Counted from the stretch's first letter, positions 31,540 through 44,153 are shown. The stretch: 64,000 nucleotides of DNA from Flaccisagitta enflata (GCA_965153355.1 OZ231126.1:186001-250000); one strand, 5' to 3'. Made by a program: numbers and translations. Notes: generated by a model from the letters alone, not told the origin.

Positions 31540-32120
31540 AGATCATTGTTTGACGTTTTTTGTATCAAAATTTCATAGACTTGGGACAAATACTTTTCAT
31601 TTTATGAAAATTTAAAGTATGAGCAGCTTCAGGAGTAAAATATAGGAAAATTATTGTTTGACAAGGCAGTTCCTCTTTAAATTGGTCTCATTTCTATGCG
31701 GCTTGAGCTACAGATGCCAGATTGGTCTCAAATGAAAGATAATTTAATGTAGTTATAGCTATAGATAAGAGGAAAACAGTCTTGAACCTATTTGTTGCAC
31801 TTTTTATTGAAAAATCCAAAATTTTGACAAAAAAAATTGTTGTCAAGAACATGAAACTTACTCTCTATGCCAATTCAATCACCAGCCAAAGGAAATATGA
31901 AAAACTACTTCAAATTATCTTTCATTTGGGCCCAATCTGGCATTTGTAGCTTTACTGGTTTAGAAATGAGAGCAATTTAAAGCTGGACACTTTTGTAAGC
32001 AATGTTTTAATTTCGCCTCAGCTGTAAATACCAAAATTACTTCCAATTGAGGTTGTAGACAAACTATTTAACCTAGACCAATGAAATTTTGACACAAAAA
32101 ACGTCAAACATAGTACTTAA
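31540..32120. mobile_element. Foldback element related to 57689-58730
   Basis: TTGACGTTTTTTGTATCAAA at 31549 is mirrored by TTTTGACACAAAAAACGTCA at 32083. AGATGCCAGATTGGTCTC (about 31710) is mirrored near 31930. No coding region. Confidence 0.7.
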
Positions 32121-32639
32121 AGTAGGCAAGAAGCCAGCGGGAAATCAAGAGGATTGCAGTGGAAAAAAAAGTTGTCAGAATTTGAAAACCACGATGTATA
32201 TCCAATTTATTGCTCAAAATTCACCAGTATCAAAAAAAATCATTCAAAATCAAGTAGATCTATCGTCAGGCTATCGAGTAATATGATTTTTTGTCGGAAA
32301 AATTTGATTAAAAATGAAGGAATAACTAATGAGCTTAGAAAACCGTCATATGAGGCCGCAAATCGCTTGGTAACGCGAGCGACTCAGGATAGCAATGTAG
32401 GTTATTGCGTGGGGAATTCAAATCTGGTTTCAGAAATCTTTTAGCATGAAGCTGAAAAAAGCTGTAGCCAAAAGAGTATGAGGGTATCTCGAACAGGGCT
32501 AAGGATGCGCAGGATTTTCAAGAGCCTTCGTGTTCGCGTTTTCCAGCAGCTCGCGCATCGCGCTACGCATCGCATCCAACGTATTTGGTTGCTAATGCGT
32601 TCGCGTTACGCGTTTTCAATGCTTCTGACACTTTTTCTT

Positions 32640-33010
32640 TTAGAAAGAAAGAAGGAAAGATAGAAGGAAAGATAGAAAGAAAATGAAAGGAAGGAAGAAA
32701 GAAAGGAAGGAAGAGATGAGGACAGGAGAAAAGGAAAAGAAAGAAAGAAAGGAAGAAAGAAAAAAAGAAAGAAAGAAAGAAAGAAAGAAAAAAAGAAAGA
32801 AAAAAAGAAAGAAAGGAAGAAAGAAAGAAAGAAAAAAAGAAAGGAAGGAAGGAATAAAGAAAGGAAGATATAAGGGAAGGAGAAAAGAAGAAAGAAAGAA
32901 ATAAAGAACGAAAGAAAGAACGAAAGAACGAAAGAACGAAAGAAAGAAAGAAAGAAAGAAAGAAATATAGAAAATAAAAGAAAAAGAAAAAGAAAAAGGG
33001 AAATGAAGAC
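32640..33010. repeat. (GAAA)n microsatellite
   Basis: Imperfect purine-only array with GGAA and AAAAAG variants. Confidence 0.95.
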
Positions 33011-33076
33011 AGAAAAAAAAAAGGAAAAAAATCAAGAAAGAGGAGAAATAATTGAATTCTTAAAAGAATAGAAAAA

Positions 33077-33490
33077 CCAAGTGAGGCGGGGTCACAATAT
33101 TGTTGCGAACAGGTCGGCAACCCTCATTCACACCCAACCCCCCACCCAACTCTCTCCCCAACTGAGACACATACACAACAAGTGAGGCGGGGCCACAATA
33201 TTGTTGCTGATGGGTGGGGAGGGGCGTTCAACCCCCATCTACACCTCAATGTCCCACATGTACACAAACATACGCAAAAAAACGCAAAAAGCTCGTTATT
33301 CCACTTTTTGACTCATGCTGACAGACCAACGGACCAACGGACCAACGGACGGATGGACCAACAGACAAAGCATGTCCGCAAATAAAAAGCTTCCAAAAAT
33401 CTCATTTTCCCTTTTTTTTTCTACTTGTGCTGATGTACCAATGGACTGACGGACAAAGCTTCTTATAGAGTTGCGTGTCGGAAACTAAAA
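33077..33490 (-). mobile_element. Cluster of family C copies, CACTTGTT-ended subtype
   Basis: A truncated copy (33077-33177) is followed by a fuller one (33178-33383: AACAAGTGAGGCGGGGCC, ATTGTTGCTGATGGGTGG, GACGGATGGACC tract) and a third fragment (33420-33490, AGAGTTGCGTGTCGGAAACT). Confidence 0.75.
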
Positions 33491-33728
33491 ACTCGTTAAA
33501 GTGGAACTTTAACGCTCTAACGGATTTTAGCTAGGGACCAACATTTTTTTTTGTTATTGGCGATAACGTATTGCCAACTAAGGAAGTAAAAGGAATTTCA
33601 ATGCATAACAAACTGAGCGAGCCAGTAAAAAATAAATGAGCAGGTATGCTCAGTGGAAGCATCAGAAAACTAATCTGTAAGACGCAGCTTAGAGGAAACC
33701 ATCTTGGAGAACGAAATTTTTTTGCTCT

Positions 33729-33890
33729 GAAAAATAATCAACTTTGAAGGAGTATTGCAACTTAAACAATAAAGCTACATATCCCAGATTGGTTTTAACT
33801 TAAAGAGTTGTTTGAACTCTTTAAATTGCGACCAATCTGGGGTTTGTAGCTCAATTCGTTTGTGAGCAGTGGTCTTTCAAAGTTGATGCT
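33729..33890. mobile_element. Small foldback element
   Basis: CAACTTTGAAGGAG and CCCAGATTGGTTTTAACTT on the left are mirrored by ACCAATCTGGGG and CTTTCAAAGTTG on the right. It shares the CAGATTGGT block with 31540-32120. Confidence 0.65.
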
Positions 33891-34828
33891 CATTTCTAAG
33901 CGTGGAAAATTCTTTATTGTAATTTAGGGTGGATATAGATGTAAGTAGCTGAATAGATAGTAGCTCTTGAGCGTTTTGTTCGATGTTATGTGAAGGACAA
34001 AATTAGTAATCTGAGAGATATTATCAAAGATTTTTGGTAGTATGAGCCGTTTCAATATCGCATTTCACTTATCTTATCATCAAGAAAAAAGTGCCAGGAA
34101 ATGACTGCACAGTATTTGTTGGTTTTAGTGATTGTATGTTTCTGAAATTGGTAAAATAGGCCAAAAATGAAGTTTTTTGATAATGTTGATATTATTACGA
34201 GCCGATCCATACATCATATGCCATACATGGCCATTTTTTACATTATCATCCTACTAGCCTACTTAAAGAGAAAATTGATTTCAGATCATGAAAATGAAGC
34301 ATTGAGGCATAATTGCTTAATACTTTTTTTCAGTTGAGATTGATGACCCTGTATTCATGCATACAAATCAACAAATGTCTCATGAAGCCTATTTGCAGCT
34401 TTATTTGACGATATAGACAGAACACCAGCGCCCACGGGGCAGGGGATTCTCTGTGGGAGGGCTGGGCTACTAATTATTTGTGGAATCACTGTTTTGACAT
34501 CGGTATCATATATCCATTCGCGTATCAGTTGCCACCACTCCAGGTATAAATCACTATTTCGATCCTGTTGTAATTATGGGTGGTGATTGTTTCACTTTGC
34601 GTCAGTTAAGAACAAAGAAAATATTAAAAAAGTTCACAATGCATTCTTGGAAGAAAAAATTTTTTTTCTTGGAAACAATATCTTGTTATGTTACAGAAAT
34701 TTATTGATAGACGTACTCGTGCGTCATGTTTTTCTATATTACCGCTACCCTGTTACTGAGTTATTGTACATATTTTTTTTTATCATACCGACGTATTCGT
34801 ATGTCACTTGATTGTTTTCTGTTTTTTA
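33891..34828. other. Unassigned AT-rich DNA
   Basis: No gene, repeat or element border recognised. Confidence 0.4.
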
Positions 34829-35297
34829 AGTCGCGTGCTACGCGACTCTACACCCCGCTTTGTCGGTCCGTCCGTCGGTCCGTCCGTCGGTCCGTCCGTC
34901 GGTCCGTCCGTCGGTCCGTCCGTCCGTCACACTTTCCTTTTTTTTTGTAGTCTTTTTCCCATTAGGCATGAAGACCAATTTTTTTTCTCAAACCCAACTG
35001 GTCAGCTAAGTAATGACTTACATATTATTTTCTGCTTGGATATATGAATAATGAAGAGACAAAAAATATCTTCTGGGCCAGTAAGATTGTAGCAACTTAG
35101 ATGCATGTTGAAAGATTTCACGATTTAATGAATTTAAAACTTTTTTATTTTGCTTGGTGAATCTCTTACCTTTCTGTGAACTGTAATCAGGGCTTTTAAA
35201 CCTAATGTTACTGCTCCTGCCCAAATAATCAAGTGACCTTAAATACAGCCCTTGCCCACCCGCACGCGAATGGGGTAGCCGTGTATCCGGCCTTGTT
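34829..35297 (+). mobile_element. Family C element, long AGTCGCG copy
   Basis: Hairpin AGTCGCGTGCTACGCGACT after TTTTTT, ten or so (GTCCGTCG) units, 290 nt of interior, then CCCGCACGCGAATGGGG and GTGTATCCGGCCTTGTT. Confidence 0.88.
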
Positions 35298-35825
35298 ATA
35301 TGGCCTTGTGCGTTATGTGTTTTCTGTTTTTATCTCATCTGTATCCTACATTTGTAATTGAAATCACGAGGGTCGACATGAACAAGCCCGTCGATAGAAA
35401 GTATATCATTTTTTGACAAGAAGGGCTTTGGCATGGTTCTCCCCCACTGATACATCGCCATATTGCTGTTACACGCGCCTTCGGGGAAATAAACTGTTTG
35501 AATTGAATTGAATTGAATTGATTTGTCAAACCAGAATGAGAACATGACCAATGACGGGGACAAGTACATTCAATGAAAACCTGCTTAAGTTTAACCCAAA
35601 CATTACACTCTCTCAGAAAAGCAGAAGTGACTCGGGGTCACAATATATCATTGTGGACAAGTAGACAAGGGCATCCAACCCCTATCCACACCCCAACCCC
35701 CACCCCATACCCTCCACATACACGTACAGTGCGTATCACGGTAAAGTTAACACTTTTAGATGCTTCTTAGGCAAGAAGCTCATTGAGATTAGTGACCGAT
35801 TGAGAGCTCTGTTAAAGATACTGAC

Positions 35826-36300
35826 TCGGCATTGACTCAGCAGTGACTTTGACTCAACATTGACTAAGCATTGACTCAGCATTGAGTTTGACTCAGCATT
35901 GACTCAGCATTAAATCAGCATTAAATCAGCATTGACATTGACTCAGCATTAAATCAGCATTGACGTTGACTCAGCATTAAATCAGCATTGACATTGACTC
36001 AGCATTAAATCAGCATTGACATTGACTCAGCATTAAATCAGCATTGACATTGACTCAGCATTAAATCAGCATTGACATTGACTCAGCATTAAATCAGCAT
36101 AAACATTGACTCAGCATTGACTCAGCTTTAAATCAGCATTGACTTTGACTCAGCATTGACTCAGCATTGACTCAGCATTGACTCAGCATTGACATTGACT
36201 CAACATTGACTCACCATTATAACTGCATTGACATTGACTCAGTATTGACATTGAATCAGGCATTGACTCAGCATTAAAACAGCACTGATATTACCTCAGC
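35826..36300. repeat. GACTCAGCATT(AAAT) satellite
   Basis: Units GACTCAGCATTAAATCAG plus CATTGACATT, about 27 bp, with shorter GACTCAGCATT units. A higher-order pattern is visible at 35930-36110. Confidence 0.9.
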
Positions 36301-36573
36301 ATTGACTGGCTTGTCGCGTATATCGCCGATAGCGTATTCTCCTTAATGAGTCCAAATAACAGATTATCTGCAAACGAGTTTCCCGCTCAATCCTTTTCTC
36401 TGGCCTAATTTTCAAGTTAAGCCGCCGTTTGCGAAAAAGAAAAATAATCCTTAATTGGCTCATGCTCCAGTTGCTCCCCGCTATATACCAGATCCAAGAG
36501 TGGCAGAAATCAAACCATAGCAGATTTGAAACGCTGGTCTCACGATCTCATTGTGTTATCGATTTTTCCTTCT

Positions 36574-37593
36574 CAGGAAAAACGTCGAAGTCAGTCTTCG
36601 ACTTTTTGACATATTCCAGAAAAACAAGGTTTTCATTTTTTTATTAGAAAGTTGAGTGTCTCGATTGACCAAATGAGCCCTCAAACAAAATTGATAGGGT
36701 AAGTAGTTTGGATAATTCTCTTTCATTTGGTGCCAAGCACAATACTCTACAACAAATATTTTTTGCGCTATGATTTTTTAAAGATTTATTTGCAAAAAAT
36801 TCAAATCAAATTTTTATCGATATATTATGATTTTAGGTGAGATCAATAAAGGAGCATGCAAAAACAAGAAAACATGTTTATGAGCATACCTGCTCATCTG
36901 TAAGGGTTTTTTTGAGCAGTCTAGCTCATTTAGCTCATTCAGATCCATCTTTTTTTTATATTTCAAATGCGATAAATGAATAAATATTTTGATACATGTT
37001 AAGGCAAGCAGATACAAAAAAACATGTCAGTGAGCATAGCTGCTCATTTGCGAGGGTGTTTTTAGTCGCGTGCACGCGACTCTACAACCCGCTTTGTCCG
37101 TCCATCTGTAGGTCAGTTGGTCGGTCGGTCACTTTTTACTTTTTTTATGATTTTATTTCTTTGGCCCTCCAGCTATTGCCTAAATGGTCTAATGACCTCA
37201 AATATGGCCCCTGCCCACCCGCACGCAACTTTGGTAGCCGTGTATCCCGACTTTTTATGTATTCTAGCTCACTCAGCTCATTTAGCTCAGTCCTTTTTTT
37301 CTAATTTTTAATGGGATAAATACATAAATGTTTTGATATGAGCAAGCAAAAACAAGAAAGCATGTCAGTGAGCATAGCTGATTGTCTGCTTGAGTGATTT
37401 TGAGAATTTTAGCTCATCTATCTCATTTGGCTCAGTCCTATTTTTCTCTGATTATCAGTGCAACCAATACATACAAGTGCTCTTGATTTGATCTTACAGA
37501 TAGAAAGATTTGCAGTGATTAAAAACAAAAGTTTGGTGAAAAATGACCAATGCTTACAACTTTTTTCCTCACGGTGACAGCCGCCATTACTGG
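36574..37593 (+). mobile_element. Family A element, copy A2
   Basis: CAGGAAAAACGTCGAAG at the left, ACAACTTTTTTCCTCACGG and CCATTACTGG at the right, same interior as A1. It is interrupted by a family C element at 37064-37253. Confidence 0.8.
37064..37253 (+). mobile_element. Family C element nested in A2
   Basis: AGTCGCGTGCACGCGACT to CGTGTATCCCGAC inside the T-run of A2; A1 has GGGTGTTTTTAAATATTC at this point. It therefore shows exact borders and a T-tract target. Confidence 0.88.
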
Positions 37594-37659
37594 TATTGGC
37601 GGTGACAGATGGAATTTGTTGGCCCATTGGTATCCGTTTTTGCAGGGTCAACTTACTTC

Positions 37660-38232
<573 letters not shown>

Positions 38233-38338
38233 ATCGGCAAAATGCATTCGTGGGTTGGTCCGTTTTGAATACACATTTTTTTATCAATACATCATTCTCG
38301 ATAATACACTGTTACATTATATCATCATTTTTTCTTAG

Positions 38339-38391
38339 ATTCGTTTGTCAAAAATGTCGACGCGATTTTAGTTCGGCGAAAATTTACAGAG
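38339..38391 (+). CDS. C2HC zinc-finger exon (first half of finger)
   Basis: Acceptor CATTTTTTCTTAG, donor GAG-GTACAT. Read with one leading base, it gives FVCQKCRRDFSSAKIYR, the C-x2-C half of a zinc finger, and exits in phase 1. Joined to the exon at 39492 it becomes C-x2-C-x12-H-x5-C. The spacing, conserved F and matching phases support a real split finger. Nucleic-acid binding is the family expectation; the gene's identity is unknown and further fingers probably lie upstream (entry phase 2). Confidence 0.65.
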
Positions 38392-38492
38392 GTACATGAA
38401 ACAATTTGCTTCTCTATTTGTTTAAAAGAAAACAAAGTAAAACGTCATCTTACCTCCGCATCTTGTCAGAAAGAATTAAAGAAAGAAAAAAA

Positions 38493-38715
<223 letters not shown>

Positions 38716-38957
38716 CGCAAGAGAGAGGGTGAAAGCGAAAGAGCAGATAGATATCGCTACTAATAGTAAAACTACAATGTTATTAATTTCGGAGCAATTC
38801 CAATTCTCGATGTTCTCATAAACTAGGTTCTTAAAAACTTGGCTCTTATATGAAAAAAAGTGTAGTCTGTCAGTCTGTTCATCCATCCAGTCTTCTTTCA
38901 TGCATCAATCACACAGCAAAAAAATTCTAGCATACCTTATCTTGATCTTAATTGAAT

Positions 38958-39452
38958 TACACTTCTTTTTGTCAGGACCAAGTTTATAAGAACGTTAGGC
39001 TTCAAATCGTCAAAAATTTAAGAACATTGCTAAGAACATAGGAAGGCTTCATTCTTCAAAAATTTAAAAACATAAGGCTTAAAACCTTAAAAATTTAAGA
39101 ACATTTTTTTTCGGATTTTTTTTTTCAATCAATAGTTCTTTGTAAATGGACAGACTCTGTATCTCTTCTGTATAATAAATCATGTTTTTCTTTGTATAGC
39201 ATGTATTTTTCTACTTTTATTGATCTTGATTCATTCAAAATGTTTAAATCTGCTAATTTATTGCTTCATTGACATTTTCTTTCATTTTCTCCTTAATGAC
39301 AAACTTAAAATTAATTAAGAACGTTCTTAATTGAAGGTTAAACTATGTTTTTAAATTAAGAACAATTTAAGAACGTTCAAGCCTTGAAACTGCTCAAAAT
39401 TTAGGAACATTGAGGCTTGCTCAAAATGACGTTCTTATAAAAAAAAAGTGTA
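38958..39452. mobile_element. Family E MITE
   Basis: TA-CACTTCTTTTTGTCAGG to TTATAAAAAAAAAGTG-TA. AAGTTTATAAGAACGTTAGG inside the left end is mirrored by AATGACGTTCTTATAA. It sits 39 nt before the zinc-finger exon at 39492. Confidence 0.8.
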
Positions 39453-39491
39453 GTCAGCTTTCATCCCACTATTATGTGCGTGTTCTTGCAG

Positions 39492-39634
39492 AACATATCA
39501 ATAAGTCGAGATGCTTCGTTAAGGAGTCGCCCGACTACAAATGCGATACTTGCAAGAGAGACTTTACGCAGTATGCTGGATTACGCGATCATCTGTCGTC
39601 TTTAAAACGCAATGGAGTGTGCCCCAAACCCCAT
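39492..39634 (+). CDS. C2HC zinc-finger exon (second half plus one finger)
   Basis: Acceptor TGTTCTTGCAG; donor CCAT-GTATGT. It begins by completing a Glu codon, EHINKSRCFVKESPDY, which supplies the H-x5-C of the split finger, then KCDTCKRDFTQYAGLRDHLS and SLKRNGVCPKPH, a second C-x2-C-x12-H finger with cysteine as fourth ligand. It exits in phase 0. The donor lies 9 nt before an inserted family C element (39644), so the intron starts almost inside the transposon. Confidence 0.7.
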
Positions 39635-39643
39635 GTATGTACA

Positions 39644-39801
39644 AACAAGGCCGGATACACGGCCAATACCAGTTGCGGACGGGTGGGCAGGGGCGGAAAT
39701 TCGCATTTTCACACTTTCTAACTCGATCATTACAGACCGACGGACCAACGGAGCGACGGACAGATGGACAAAGCCTCTTATAGAGTTGCCTGTCCGCAAC
39801 T
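39644..39801 (-). mobile_element. Family C element, AGTTGCG subfamily
   Basis: AACAAGGCCGGATACACGGC, CCAGTTGCGGACGGGTGGG, GACGGACCAAC tract, AGTTGCCTGTCCGCAACT then AAAAA. It abuts the donor of the zinc-finger exon. Confidence 0.9.
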
Positions 39802-39964
39802 AAAAAGAACTTTGGCAGGAATAGTAATGCAAAACCGTAAGAAAATGACAAAAACGCACTCCCTAGACATGCCAAAATCATGATTTTCTTACAACTTTCA
39901 AAACTCATGTTATTATTACATTTACTAGTCGCTGAAATTATCAGGCTCATCATTGGCAGAATCG

Positions 39965-40040
39965 TCATCGCCATCATCATCACCATCATCGCCGTCATCA
40001 TCATCGTCAATCATCATCATCATCATCATCATCATCATTC

Positions 40041-40074
<34 letters not shown>

Positions 40075-40076
40075 TC

Positions 40077-40122
<46 letters not shown>

Positions 40123-40125
40123 TAC

Positions 40126-40195
<70 letters not shown>

Positions 40196-40238
40196 GTCAT
40201 CATCGTCATCATCATCATCGTTATCATCATCATCATCA
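39965..40238. repeat. (CAT)n microsatellite
   Basis: About 250 bp of CAT with ATTCTCAT and CGT variants. Poly-His, poly-Ile and poly-Met frames here are artefacts. Confidence 0.96.
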
Positions 40239-40370
40239 AACTAGAATCAGAATGAGTGAGAAAAGGCCTCATTAAGTACACATGAAGTACCTAGGTCTAA
40301 TGATGACTTTCCCTTATTCATCCCGCTAACATTTTACCATCTTTGTGGCATTCAAATACAAAATAATCAA

Positions 40371-40475
40371 CTTGGACGTCCGCGACGATCAAATGACAAA
40401 ATTTCGGCCGTCTATCAAGATTCCGTCATTGAAGACTCTGTTATCGATAATTTTGTCAACGTAACTTCCTCAGAG
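40371..40475 (+). pseudogene. Exon-like segment, copy A of duplicated exon
   Basis: 35 codons, open in phase 0, ending GAG-GTATAA: LGRPRRSNDKISAVYQDSV, then IEDSVIDNFVNVTSSE. It aligns with 41222-41338 over the exon and about 35 nt upstream (CTTTGTGGCxTTxAAA). The acceptor position reads ATCAA rather than ATCAG, so the copy may be dead or use another start. The 12-nt length difference from copy B keeps the frame, which favours a coding origin. Confidence 0.4.
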
Positions 40476-40850
40476 GTATAAATGCATCGACTTTTACTTT
40501 TAGTCGCATGCTATGGTATTCTATGAGTTGCTATGTTGCTAAGTAAGTTGGTCAGTTTTTACCCGGCTGAATATTAAGTTAATCAACCGGCAACCAATCA
40601 TCAGTCACGGACCAACAACTGTATGGGGGTTTGTCCGATAATCATTGAGTCTGCCTGTCCATCAGTCCTCGAGCCAGAACATAGGAAATTGCGTTTTCTT
40701 AAGATACGGTGTGTGATAGGAGGGGGGGAGCGGGAAGTTTTGGTTGATAGTTATGCACCCTTGCCCGCCCGTCTGCGATGAAACCCCGCATTACTTGATT
40801 CGAAATTTACGCGTCAATTAGCTTACAGTTTCTGCTTGATTAGTATTTTT

Positions 40851-41107
40851 AGTCGCGTGCTACGCGACTCTATAAGCCACTTTTCGGTCGGTCCGTCGGT
40901 CGGTTGGTCGGTCCCGTCGGTCCGTCACAAAACTGTTTTAAAGGCTTTTAAAGCGTCTTTCATATTTTCTGATTGGTAGAAGGAGTAATTTGAGGAGTAG
41001 ACAGCCATTTCAAATGATCTTTTTGAAGAAAAAAATTGTTTGTCTGTCTGTCTGCCTGACTTTTTTGAAAGTGCCGACGCACGCGACTTAGGTCTAATGA
41101 CCTTGTT
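40851..41107 (+). mobile_element. Family C element, long AGTCGCG variant
   Basis: AGTCGCGTGCTACGCGACT, GTCGGTCC tract, interior shared with 1880-2134, GCACGCGACTTAGGTCTA and CCTTGTT. Confidence 0.88.
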
Positions 41108-41221
41108 CGTCTTTGCCCCTCCCACTCCCTAGTGTCTTGGGTGGATATGTATCCAGCCTTGTTTAGAAGCATCTTGTAAACATCATCCAATCTTTGTGGC
41201 TTTTAAACCTACAATTATCAG

Positions 41222-41338
41222 TTGGGATGTCCGAGTAACACAAAAGACGATGGTTTCATCATTTATGAAGATTCGGTCATCATCGGAGACTACGGAGATT
41301 CCATCACTACCAATTTCATTATCGACGATGTTGTTACG
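41222..41338 (+). CDS. Exon-like segment, copy B of duplicated exon
   Basis: Acceptor ACAATTATCAG, donor ACG-GTACGA; 39 codons in phase 0: LGCPSNTKDDGFIIYEDSV, then IIGDYGDSITTNFIIDDVVT. The preceding zinc-finger exon exits in phase 0, so it could be the next coding exon. In another frame the upstream part reads FVAFKPTIISWDV, which looks like an FN3 first strand; with a one-base shift the two would form one domain. Function unassigned. Confidence 0.45.
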
Positions 41339-41730
41339 GTACGATAAATCGCACAATAGCGAGTAACGCTTTGGTCAAAGCTAACCACCACTCCAAGATC
41401 CGACTATTCCCTTCAAATAGAAACCTATCTAAATGAAGGCGGCAAAGGAGCATCAGAGAAAAACTATCGTAAATTCTTGGAAACGACAATAACAAAGAAG
41501 TGGTACCCAGTTACAAGGCTCAAATTTCATCAGTCATTAAAAATTTAGCTTCCCTAGCCTTGAGAAAAGTATAAATATTTACTTTTTCTAAATTAATGCC
41601 GAGATATTTTCTATATTCCTGTTCCAAAATACAAGCTAGAAGAGAAAAGGATCTGACCTTAGAAATGAGGCTAAATTCAGCTAAAAACGTACGACCGAAA
41701 AAGCGAGATGGGTTATCAAAAATAGAAGAA

Positions 41731-41882
<152 letters not shown>

Positions 41883-42054
41883 AACACACTGGTCCGTGAT
41901 GATCAAGTCCAAAACTGTGAAAACGCGCATTTTATGCTGCCGTTATAATTGTTTGTGGTGTAAGTAAACATGGGTTGGGGTATGGTATAGATAGGGGTTG
42001 TATGCCCCTGTCCAACTGTCCGCAACAATATTGTGATACTGCGTTGCTTTTTTG

Positions 42055-42338
42055 GCTTTTTCTAGCTCCTTGAGCTCACTGCTCCTGACCACCCACACGC
42101 AACTGGAGTACCTACGCATCCGGCCTTGTTAGTTGCGAACACGCATCTCTATAAGAGGCTTTGTCTTTCAGTTGGTCTGTTGGTCCGTCTGTGATGATCC
42201 AGTTGAAAAGTGGAAAAAAGAGCATTTACAAATCATTTTGCATATGTTTGTGTGTGGGCAGGAGGTTGGGGTGTGGATTGGGAATGGATGCCTCTGCCCA
42301 TTCGTCCGCAACGGTATTGTGACCCCGCGTCACTTGTT
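42055..42338 (+). mobile_element. Two adjacent family C copies
   Basis: A 3' fragment (42055-42130, CGCATCCGGCCTTGTT) is joined directly to a full copy starting AGTTGCGAACACGCATCT at 42131 and ending CCCCGCGTCACTTGTT at 42338. The second apparently inserted at the TT end of the first. Confidence 0.8.
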
Positions 42339-42363
42339 TTTCTGAAATTACATTCTGATAATG

Positions 42364-43052
42364 TACAGTGGAAATTCGATATAACGGTCTTGAAGGGACT
42401 GGGTGATTTTGGTTGTTAAATCCGAAATGTTGTTAAATCGAATTACTAATTTTTGTCATTATTTTCTTTTCAAAAAAGATTACAACAAAGTTAAATATGT
42501 AAATTTAAGTGCTCGATGAATAGAAATAGTTAAGCATTTATGCATCTGGTAAACTCAGTGACAGATTGACAGACATAGCCTCTGATAAGCCTGTTTGGTA
42601 TATCAAAGAATTATCTTCATATATAAAATGCTAAAACTATTTAATTAAGTAAAAAATATGACAATAATGAAAGAAAAATTGATCTTGATTCAAATCTCTC
42701 TATATATTATTAAATATGTCTGTTTTGTCAAACTTTATATTTTTTTTAACATTCTACTTTTGTATGCTTTTTTTACCTTTTTTGTTTCTTATGTAGCTAA
42801 AAATGGATAGCTGAAAAAAAAATTACCATAGATTTAATCAAATCTTGTATCGATGCCTTTGAATTAAGGATAATTTTTCAATGGGAACAAAAAATAGTGC
42901 CTGTAAATCAGATTTGGCTGTTAAACCAGGTGTTGTTAAATCAGGAAAAATTAACATTGTAAAAGCCTAAAGAAATTAGGGACCAAGGTAACCTGGCTGT
43001 TAAATCCGAGATGCTTTTAAATCAGGTGCCGATAAGGCAGTAGTCCACTGTA
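42364..43052. mobile_element. TA-flanked MITE with TACAGTGGA ends
   Basis: TA-CAGTGGAAATTCGATATA to GGCAGTAGTCCACTG-TA. Near both ends are TGTTAAATC-type repeats (42410-42440, 42920-43020). No transposase frame survives. Confidence 0.7.
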
Positions 43053-43157
43053 TGTCAATCTCATGTTAATACTGCTTTTGATTTTACATAAAAGGTGATT
43101 TATCATGATTCAATTGAGTCGTATCTTGATATATTGAGGCCTTGGTTTCCATTTCAG

Positions 43158-43319
43158 GCAAACCGCAATCCGTGTGGTGGATCATATCTTTATGAAGCAC
43201 CTGACGAGGTGAGCTTGATTAAAATAGATGCTAAGGTTTTGGGGAGGAAATTTGGATGTCTTTTCTGCCAGCATGTCGTTATAGTGAGTTGCAGAAGTAA
43301 TGATATATTTGTGTTGCAG
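43158..43319 (+). CDS. Candidate Cys-containing exon, unidentified
   Basis: Acceptor TTTCCATTTCAG; donor TTGCAG-GTGTGA. The 54 codons are open in phase 0: ANRNPCGGSYLYEAPDE at the start, then ...GRKFGCLFCQHVVIVSC. An internal GTGAGC at 43209 and CTGCCAG at 43265-43271 would remove 63 nt and keep the frame. The NPC...Y opening recalls cysteine-rich extracellular modules, but I cannot assign a family or a partner exon. Confidence 0.35.
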
Positions 43320-43794
43320 GTGTGATATCACACCACAAATACTGATACCATTGTAGTGATCACTATCTGGCGATAGATAGTTAGCTATTGTAACAAGATT
43401 CAATACCAAGCAAACAATTTTTTAGCTCTATTTTACTTGTGCTTTGGAAAAAAGTGGAAGGATCCATCTGCCCGTAGTTGTGTTTTTTTTCTCACTAAAG
43501 GGGGCAGTAAGTTCAGTAACCGTACATGAAGTTCATTGGCTACAAAAAAGACATGTGCAATACCAGATATTATAGTACCAAACATGAAATTTTTTGTCAA
43601 TGCTTTTTTGTATATTAGTAGTTAAGATATTATGCAAAGGGATTTTTGGACTATAAATGAGGTCGATTGATTTGGAGCAATGAAACTCAAGTCCGCTGAA
43701 ACAAATATGAAGTAAAATAGAAATGACCAACCAACCAATCTATCAACCTACCGATAGACATAAGGGGCGTATCCAGTCACAGACACCGCGTTTT

Positions 43795-43963
43795 AGTCGC
43801 GTGCACCGCGACTCTGCAACCCGCTGTGTCGGTCGGTCAGTTGGTCACACTTTTTTATGATTTTATTTCTTTAACCTCACTACCCTGCCCAAATGGTCTG
43901 GTGACCTCAATTATGGCTCCTGCCCACCCGCACGCGACTTCGGTAGCCGTGTATCCGGCCTTG
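43795..43963 (+). mobile_element. Family C element, AGTCGCG subfamily
   Basis: AGTCGCGTGCACCGCGACT, GTCGGTCGGTC, CCCGCACGCGACTTCGG, GTGTATCCGGCCTTG. Confidence 0.88.
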
Positions 43964-44153
43964 ATAATTGGCCACTCGGTCGCTCACCATGTTTTTTCAT
44001 TTTTCACATCGCTCACTCCACGCACTCCCAAAGCAGCACTTCGCTCTGCTTTACTCGCTTTGCTCGCTTGCTACGTCCTTAGGCTCACTCACTCACTCTT
44101 TTTGCTCTCTCTCTCTCTCCTTGAATTTCATGAATATATGTTCATGCGCTTTT

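Noticed and set aside
39880-40281. Poly-His / poly-Met proteins
   Set aside because: (CAT)n microsatellite read in different frames.
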